Source: Flavobacteriales bacterium
GTDB lineage: Bacteria > Bacteroidota > Bacteroidia > Flavobacteriales_D > Crocinitomicaceae
Assembly: GCA_018665005.1 (NCBI GenBank)
Contig: JABJEE010000271.1
Span: 1-9,454 of the forward strand
Length of the DNA stretch: 9,454 nucleotides
Reading direction: 5' to 3'
The translations under genes and the position numbers were made by a program. Positions 6,363 through 9,454 of this stretch are shown here, one piece after another. Positions within the stretch are counted from its first letter, which is position 1. Each line of letters opens with the position of its first letter. The notes under the pieces are model-generated. The model was given only the letters and a program-made list of their open reading frames with translations. It was not told the DNA's origin and made no database searches.

Positions 6363-7403
6363 ATGAAAAAATGGCTCCTATTATTATTTTGTATTCCACA
6401 ATTAGCATTCGGGCAGAGTTATCTTACGGTGGGCAATGGTTCATCCAGTTATAACTGGCATCCATTTTATGGATTGTATGACTATTCTCACAATATGTTT
6501 ATCTATGACCAAAATGATTTGGGAACAAGTGGAAAAGAAATGTTCGAAATATCATTTGAATTATTTGGCTATGCTAATGACTACAAATTCAATGGTGTAA
6601 CTATTAAACTTGCACATACCTCTGATGAAATATTCCAAAACAATGCCAGAGTTGACCTAACTAATATTAATTATACAGATTTAACTACATGTGTTGAACT
6701 ATATGACCTAACAATTTCATCAAACGGTTGGGTTAGAATTCCATTTGAATCTACATTTTATTACAACGGTATAGATAACTTATTGGTTATCATAGAAAAT
6801 CATGATGGCGAATGGAATTCAGGATTTGGCTCTGCTTATTGCGAATATGAGAATAAATACGTAAGCTGGTACAAGTATTCTGATAATTCATACCCTAGTG
6901 GCACCGGAACAAGAGATAAATTTATCCCAAATATAAAATTTGGTCATTTTGACTTTAACCCCCTACCAATTACATTAAATAATTTTTCAGCTGAATTAAT
7001 TGAAAAGACCTCATATCCCGAAGTAGAATTAAGTTGGTCAACATCTTCGGAAAATGACAATTCACATTTCACAATATGGAGATCTGAAGATGGAATGGAT
7101 TGGTCTTCTATCTCAAAAATACCCGGAGCCATAAATTCTACTGAGCAGATAAACTACAATTTTGTCGATAACTCAATACCGAAAGCCCTTATAAATAAAG
7201 GAACTGCATACTACAAGCTATCACAAACTGATTACGATGGAACAATAGAATATTTTAACATTATACCTATTCATTTTACAAATCAAAATGAATTTATCAT
7301 AAAAAGAACAAATCTAATGGGTCAGGATGTTGATACAAATTATAGTGGAATTATTATCGAGGTTTGGAACAATGGGAACACATCTAAGTCATATCAAGAA
7401 TAG
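6363..7403 (+). CDS. Secreted T9SS-type cargo protein with a short C-terminal sorting-like domain
   Basis: The 346-residue product starts with a signal peptide (MKKWLLLLFCIPQLAFGQ, cleavage likely before Gln-Ser). Residues about 19-199 form a beta-rich, Tyr/Asn/Asp-rich domain with no catalytic motif I recognise; its opening (Pro-Phe-Tyr-Gly-Leu-Tyr-Asp-Tyr-Ser) resembles beta-sandwich modules common in secreted Bacteroidota proteins. From LPITLNNFSAEL (residue 201) it follows the Bacteroidota pre-sorting sandwich: VELSWSTSSENDNSHFTIWR, then SEDGMDWSSI and YYKLSQTDYDGTIEYFNI. The last 36 residues (NLMGQDVD, GIIIEVWNNG, then a polar tail) look like the end of a T9SS C-terminal signal, but the usual Tyr-Pro-Asn-Pro start is missing. 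I infer outer-membrane translocation by the T9SS and surface display or release. It is monocistronic with its own -7 box. The function is unknown. Confidence 0.85.
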   Translation: MKKWLLLLFCIPQLAFGQSYLTVGNGSSSYNWHPFYGLYDYSHNMFIYDQNDLGTSGKEMFEISFELFGYANDYKFNGVTIKLAHTSDEIFQNNARVDLTNINYTDLTTCVELYDLTISSNGWVRIPFESTFYYNGIDNLLVIIENHDGEWNSGFGSAYCEYENKYVSWYKYSDNSYPSGTGTRDKFIPNIKFGHFDFNPLPITLNNFSAELIEKTSYPEVELSWSTSSENDNSHFTIWRSEDGMDWSSISKIPGAINSTEQINYNFVDNSIPKALINKGTAYYKLSQTDYDGTIEYFNIIPIHFTNQNEFIIKRTNLMGQDVDTNYSGIIIEVWNNGNTSKSYQE

Positions 7404-7495
7404 ATCGCTTATATATAAAACAGGTTTTTTGAATAGATTTATTTGAATCAAACCAACAGCAAAGAAACAAATCTTCTTAATACGTAAAATACCCC

Positions 7496-7503
7496 TATTT
7501 TTG
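7496..7503 (+). promoter_or_regulatory. -7 box of mnmA, five bases before its ATG
   Basis: TATTTTTG ends at 7503, followed by TACC and the ATG at 7508. Box, spacing and flanks match those of the preceding gene except at one base (TATTTTTGTRCCATG). This predicts a transcript that begins at or beside the start codon. No -33 TTG is found at the expected distance. Confidence 0.55.
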
Positions 7504-7507
7504 TACC

Positions 7508-8677
7508 ATGAAACGTGTAGTAGTTGGTCTTTCGGGAGGTGTTGATTCAAGTGTTGCCGCTCACTTACTTTTAGAGCAAGGGTATGAGGTTATCGGAATG
7601 TTTATGAAAAATTGGCATGATGAATCAGTAACCATATCTGATGAGTGTCCATGGATAGATGATTCAAATGATGCCCTATTGGTTGCGGATAAACTTGGGA
7701 TACCTTTTCAGGTCATTGATTTAAGCAAAGAATATAAAGAACGTATTGTGAACTATATGTTTTCTGAATATGAAAAAGGAAGAACACCCAATCCGGATGT
7801 GCTTTGTAATAGAGAAATTAAATTCGATGTATTCATGAAGGCAGCCATGGAACTTGGAGCTAATTATGTTGCGACAGGACATTACTGTCAAAAAAGAGAA
7901 GGTGAGCAAGGTGGCTTTGATCTTATTTCAGGTACAGATAATTCTAAAGACCAATCCTATTTCTTATGCCAAATCACGCAGAATCAACTTTCGAAAGTCC
8001 TTTTTCCTATAGGACATCTCGAGAAAATAGAGGTGCGAAACATTGCCCGAAAAGAAGGCTTAGTTACTGCTGACAAGAAAGATTCTCAAGGTTTGTGTTT
8101 TGTTGGAAAGATTAAATTACCTGAATTTCTTCAACAACAACTTAAAACAAAAGAGGGTGATATTATAGAAATCCCGGAAGATCATATACAATTTAAAAAA
8201 TATCAAGGTCTTAATGTTGATTCTGTAAACATAGAGCAACTTGCCGCTCCTTTTAATTACTCGCCTACTGACGGAAATAAAGTAACTCGACACAACGGTG
8301 CCCACTTTTATACGATTGGGCAGAGAAAAGGATTGCATGTTGGAGGTAGACCAGAACCAAGCTTTGTCATTGCCATAGATACAATTAAAAACCTTGTATA
8401 CACTGGACAAACCAAAATGCACCCAGGATTAAATAGGTATGCTTTAAAGCTTCAGAAAAGCTCTATAAATTGGATAAATCAAGAATATGATGTAAATGAA
8501 GAATCCTACATGATTCGAATACGATACAGACAAATCCTTCAAGAAGGAATTTTAATCAAGAAGAAAGGTGAATGGTATATTTTATTTGAAAATATGCAAT
8601 CTGCAATTAGCCCTGGACAGTTTGCAGCTTGGTACAAAGATGATGTGCTAATAGGATCTGGAGTAATTGAGCATTAA
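7508..8677 (+). CDS. mnmA: tRNA-specific 2-thiouridylase MnmA
   Basis: MnmA activates C2 of uridine 34 in tRNA-Lys, -Glu and -Gln with ATP and inserts sulfur delivered by a sulfurtransferase, giving the s2U34 modification; it acts in the cytoplasm. The PP-loop GLSGGVDSS at residues 7-15 binds ATP. NPDVLCNREIKF holds the first catalytic cysteine (Cys100), ATGHY follows, and SQGLCFVG holds the second (Cys197), so both redox-active residues are present. FYTIGQRKGLHVGG starts the central beta domain, and SPGQFAAWY with VLIGSGVI closes the C-terminal barrel. At 389 residues it is about 20 longer than the E. coli enzyme (368). The extra length lies before FYTIGQRKGL, roughly residues 216-264, where Bacteroidota versions, as I recall them, carry an insert. 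The ATG at 7508 follows the -7 box by four bases. The stop overlaps that of the convergent small gene. Confidence 0.97.
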   Translation: MKRVVVGLSGGVDSSVAAHLLLEQGYEVIGMFMKNWHDESVTISDECPWIDDSNDALLVADKLGIPFQVIDLSKEYKERIVNYMFSEYEKGRTPNPDVLCNREIKFDVFMKAAMELGANYVATGHYCQKREGEQGGFDLISGTDNSKDQSYFLCQITQNQLSKVLFPIGHLEKIEVRNIARKEGLVTADKKDSQGLCFVGKIKLPEFLQQQLKTKEGDIIEIPEDHIQFKKYQGLNVDSVNIEQLAAPFNYSPTDGNKVTRHNGAHFYTIGQRKGLHVGGRPEPSFVIAIDTIKNLVYTGQTKMHPGLNRYALKLQKSSINWINQEYDVNEESYMIRIRYRQILQEGILIKKKGEWYILFENMQSAISPGQFAAWYKDDVLIGSGVIEH

Positions 8678-8862
8678 TTCATATGAATCGAAAACATCAG
8701 CGAGTCGTTCTCAACATTACTTCTGTTTTTTACCATATCCATTAATGAAGCTACCTCATGAATATCGATAGGACTATCCGTTCCTAATTCTCGATGCTTA
8801 GATAATTTAAGCTGTGCTTTTCTTACCTTATTTGTTCTTAGCGTTTGAATGTTCGTTTTCAT
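8674..8862 (-). CDS. Small protein of unknown function, convergent with mnmA
   Basis: On the minus strand an ATG at 8862-8860 opens a 62-residue frame starting MKTNIQTLRTNKVRKAQLKL. The first third is basic; the middle (SPIDIHEVASLMDMVKNRS) reads like an amphipathic helix; no signal peptide, membrane span or cysteine is present. I do not recognise the family. Several features favour a real gene: codon choice resembles the neighbours by eye, it fills most of an otherwise empty gap, and a near -7 box (AAAATTTG) ends three bases before this ATG, the same spacing as at the neighbouring genes, with a TTG 17 bases further upstream. Its TAA and that of mnmA share the palindrome TTAA (8674-8677), so the genes converge without an intergenic space. 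The frame stays open to an ATG at 8913, but that start would put the -7 box inside the gene. Confidence 0.5.
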   Translation of the reverse strand: MKTNIQTLRTNKVRKAQLKLSKHRELGTDSPIDIHEVASLMDMVKNRSNVENDSLMFSIHMN

Positions 8863-8865
8863 AAC

Positions 8866-8893
8866 CAAATTTTTATTGCTAACTATAACGCAA
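8866..8893 (-). promoter_or_regulatory. Candidate promoter of the small minus-strand gene
   Basis: Read on the minus strand, TTG (8893-8891) is followed after 17 bases by AAAATTTG (8873-8866), which differs from TAnnTTTG at the first base. The box ends three bases before the ATG at 8862. It faces away from the lipoprotein promoter in the same 158-bp divergent gap. Confidence 0.3.
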
Positions 8894-8968
8894 GAATCAT
8901 TCCAAGGTTTCAAAATTAAAATTGATGCGTTCTACATTTTTACAATAATATAAGTTTAATTTATGGTT

Positions 8969-9001
8969 TTCGTTACGAAGATGATCATCTAGAATAACGA
9001 A
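8969..9001. promoter_or_regulatory. Nested dyad upstream of the lipoprotein gene, possible operator
   Basis: A perfect 12-bp palindrome, AGATGATCATCT (8979-8990), is flanked by a 7-bp inverted repeat, TTCGTTA (8969-8975) and TAACGAA (8995-9001), centred almost on the same point. The left arm also forms TTCGT-T-ACGAA (8969-8979), so the half-site ACGAA occurs three times. The structure ends eight bases before the lipoprotein -7 box and covers where RNA polymerase would contact the -33 region, which suits a repressor or activator site. As RNA it could fold, but it lies upstream of the predicted transcript. The function is inferred from shape and place only. Confidence 0.35.
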
Positions 9002-9008
9002 TAGTAAG

Positions 9009-9016
9009 TATATTTA
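9009..9016 (+). promoter_or_regulatory. Candidate -7 box of the lipoprotein gene
   Basis: TATATTTA matches TAnnTTTG except at the last base and ends four bases before the ATG at 9021, the same spacing as the boxes at 6351 and 7496. In place of a -33 TTG, the nested dyad at 8969-9001 occupies the upstream region. Confidence 0.4.
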
Positions 9017-9020
9017 TCAA

Positions 9021-9454
9021 ATGAAATTAATGTCTTATTTATTTCTTGTGATTGCTTTGATTGGATGCAAAACAGAAACAAAGGAGAAGTATAAAGATTC
9101 AAATACTGATATCTTCGGTAATGAAATCGTCCAAAGCTCCGCATCTAACATTTATATGCTAGACACTACAAACAATCATGTCGATACAAGCTTACACAAT
9201 CACTTTAAAAAGACCTTGTTCATTAACGAAAACGAAAAATATTCATACGAGATCTACAAAGAACATTTAAATGGTGACTCGATTATAGATGCAGTTATTA
9301 CCATAAACCGTTTGGCATATGCAAAACTAAAAGCAGAGGAATCGGGAAACTCTATAAAGGCAGAAAAGATTGGATTCATGGGACCTTTTAACGCATTCTT
9401 TCTTTTTGATGGAAAATCAAATACATTGTCTTCTCCTTTGGTGGTACCCTCCTC
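9021..9454 (+). CDS. Lipoprotein of unknown function, N-terminal part (runs off the right edge)
   Basis: An ATG at 9021 opens a frame that stays open for 144 codons to the end of the window. It begins MKLMSYLFLVIALIGCKTE: a short hydrophobic stretch ending in a lipobox, Leu-Ile-Gly-Cys, with Cys16 as the lipidation site. The mature protein should be anchored in a membrane facing the periplasm or the cell surface. After a polar linker (KTETKEKYKDSN) come soluble segments such as KYSYEIYKEHL, NGDSIIDAVITINRLAYAKL and IGFMGPFNAFFLFDGKSN. NGDSIIDAVIT looks a little like an Asp-rich calcium loop of the FG-GAP or dockerin kind, but it occurs once and I do not rely on it. I do not recognise the family. 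The start is supported by the lipobox and by the -7 box four bases before it. Confidence 0.8.
   Translation, partial: MKLMSYLFLVIALIGCKTETKEKYKDSNTDIFGNEIVQSSASNIYMLDTTNNHVDTSLHNHFKKTLFINENEKYSYEIYKEHLNGDSIIDAVITINRLAYAKLKAEESGNSIKAEKIGFMGPFNAFFLFDGKSNTLSSPLVVPS

Noticed and set aside
7404..7507. Possible terminator after the secreted-protein gene (AAAACAGGTTTTTT)
   Set aside because: The stem would be A/T-only apart from one pair, with a two-base loop; it is not a credible intrinsic terminator.
8117..8422. 101-codon minus-strand open frame inside mnmA
   Set aside because: It is fully antisense to conserved mnmA sequence, has odd composition (Ser, Phe and Tyr runs), and has no -7 box or family resemblance.
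8863..8913. N-terminal extension of the small minus-strand gene to an ATG at 8913
   Set aside because: The extra 17 residues would place the -7-like box inside the coding region; the ATG at 8862 has the same box spacing as the neighbouring genes.
1..9454. A new defence, mobile or multi-gene system
   Set aside because: Most genes belong to recognisable housekeeping or envelope families; I found no integrase, transposase, toxin-antitoxin pair, CRISPR repeats, attachment sites or abrupt change in composition across the window.

Overview
The window looks like AT-rich chromosomal DNA from a Bacteroidota bacterium, most likely Flavobacteriales; the family cannot be resolved. The support is a PorT/SprT-type type IX secretion (T9SS) protein directly after menG, a secreted protein with the Bacteroidota 'LPI-x-L-x-x-F' sandwich domain and a T9SS-like C-terminus, near absence of Shine-Dalgarno sequences, and Bacteroidota -7 boxes (TAnnTTTG) before gene starts. 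All gaps between genes are shorter than 300 bp. I see no tRNA, rRNA, insertion sequence, CRISPR array or phage gene.

Layout. At the left edge, the start of a secreted-protein gene runs off the window on the minus strand (1-133). A 212-bp divergent gap leads to trmD (346-1023, tRNA m1G37 methyltransferase). Then come a PLP-dependent aspartate-type aminotransferase (1082-2275) and an HldA/RfaE1-type heptose-7-phosphate kinase (2276-3259), which begins with GTG on the base after the aminotransferase stop and in the same frame. menG/ubiE (3280-4008, menaquinone methyltransferase), porT (4047-4757) and an uncharacterised FAD-dependent dehydrogenase (4757-6289, overlapping the porT stop by one base) follow closely enough to be co-transcribed. 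A monocistronic secreted T9SS-type cargo protein (6363-7403) and mnmA (7508-8677, tRNA 2-thiouridylase) come next. A small minus-strand gene (8674-8862) converges on mnmA; the two stop codons share one TTAA. A 158-bp divergent gap with a nested dyad separates it from a lipoprotein gene that runs off the right edge (9021-9454).

How the genes fit together. Most are housekeeping genes: two tRNA-modifying enzymes (TrmD, MnmA), amino-acid transamination, LPS-core heptose supply, menaquinone synthesis, and cell-surface secretion (PorT, plus one likely T9SS client). I found no convincing new multi-gene system. The most interesting signals are small: a recurring -7 box placed only 3-4 bases before the start codon, which predicts leaderless mRNAs; an operator-like dyad at 8969-9001; an unrecognised small protein at 8674-8862; and an uncharacterised flavoprotein coupled to porT.
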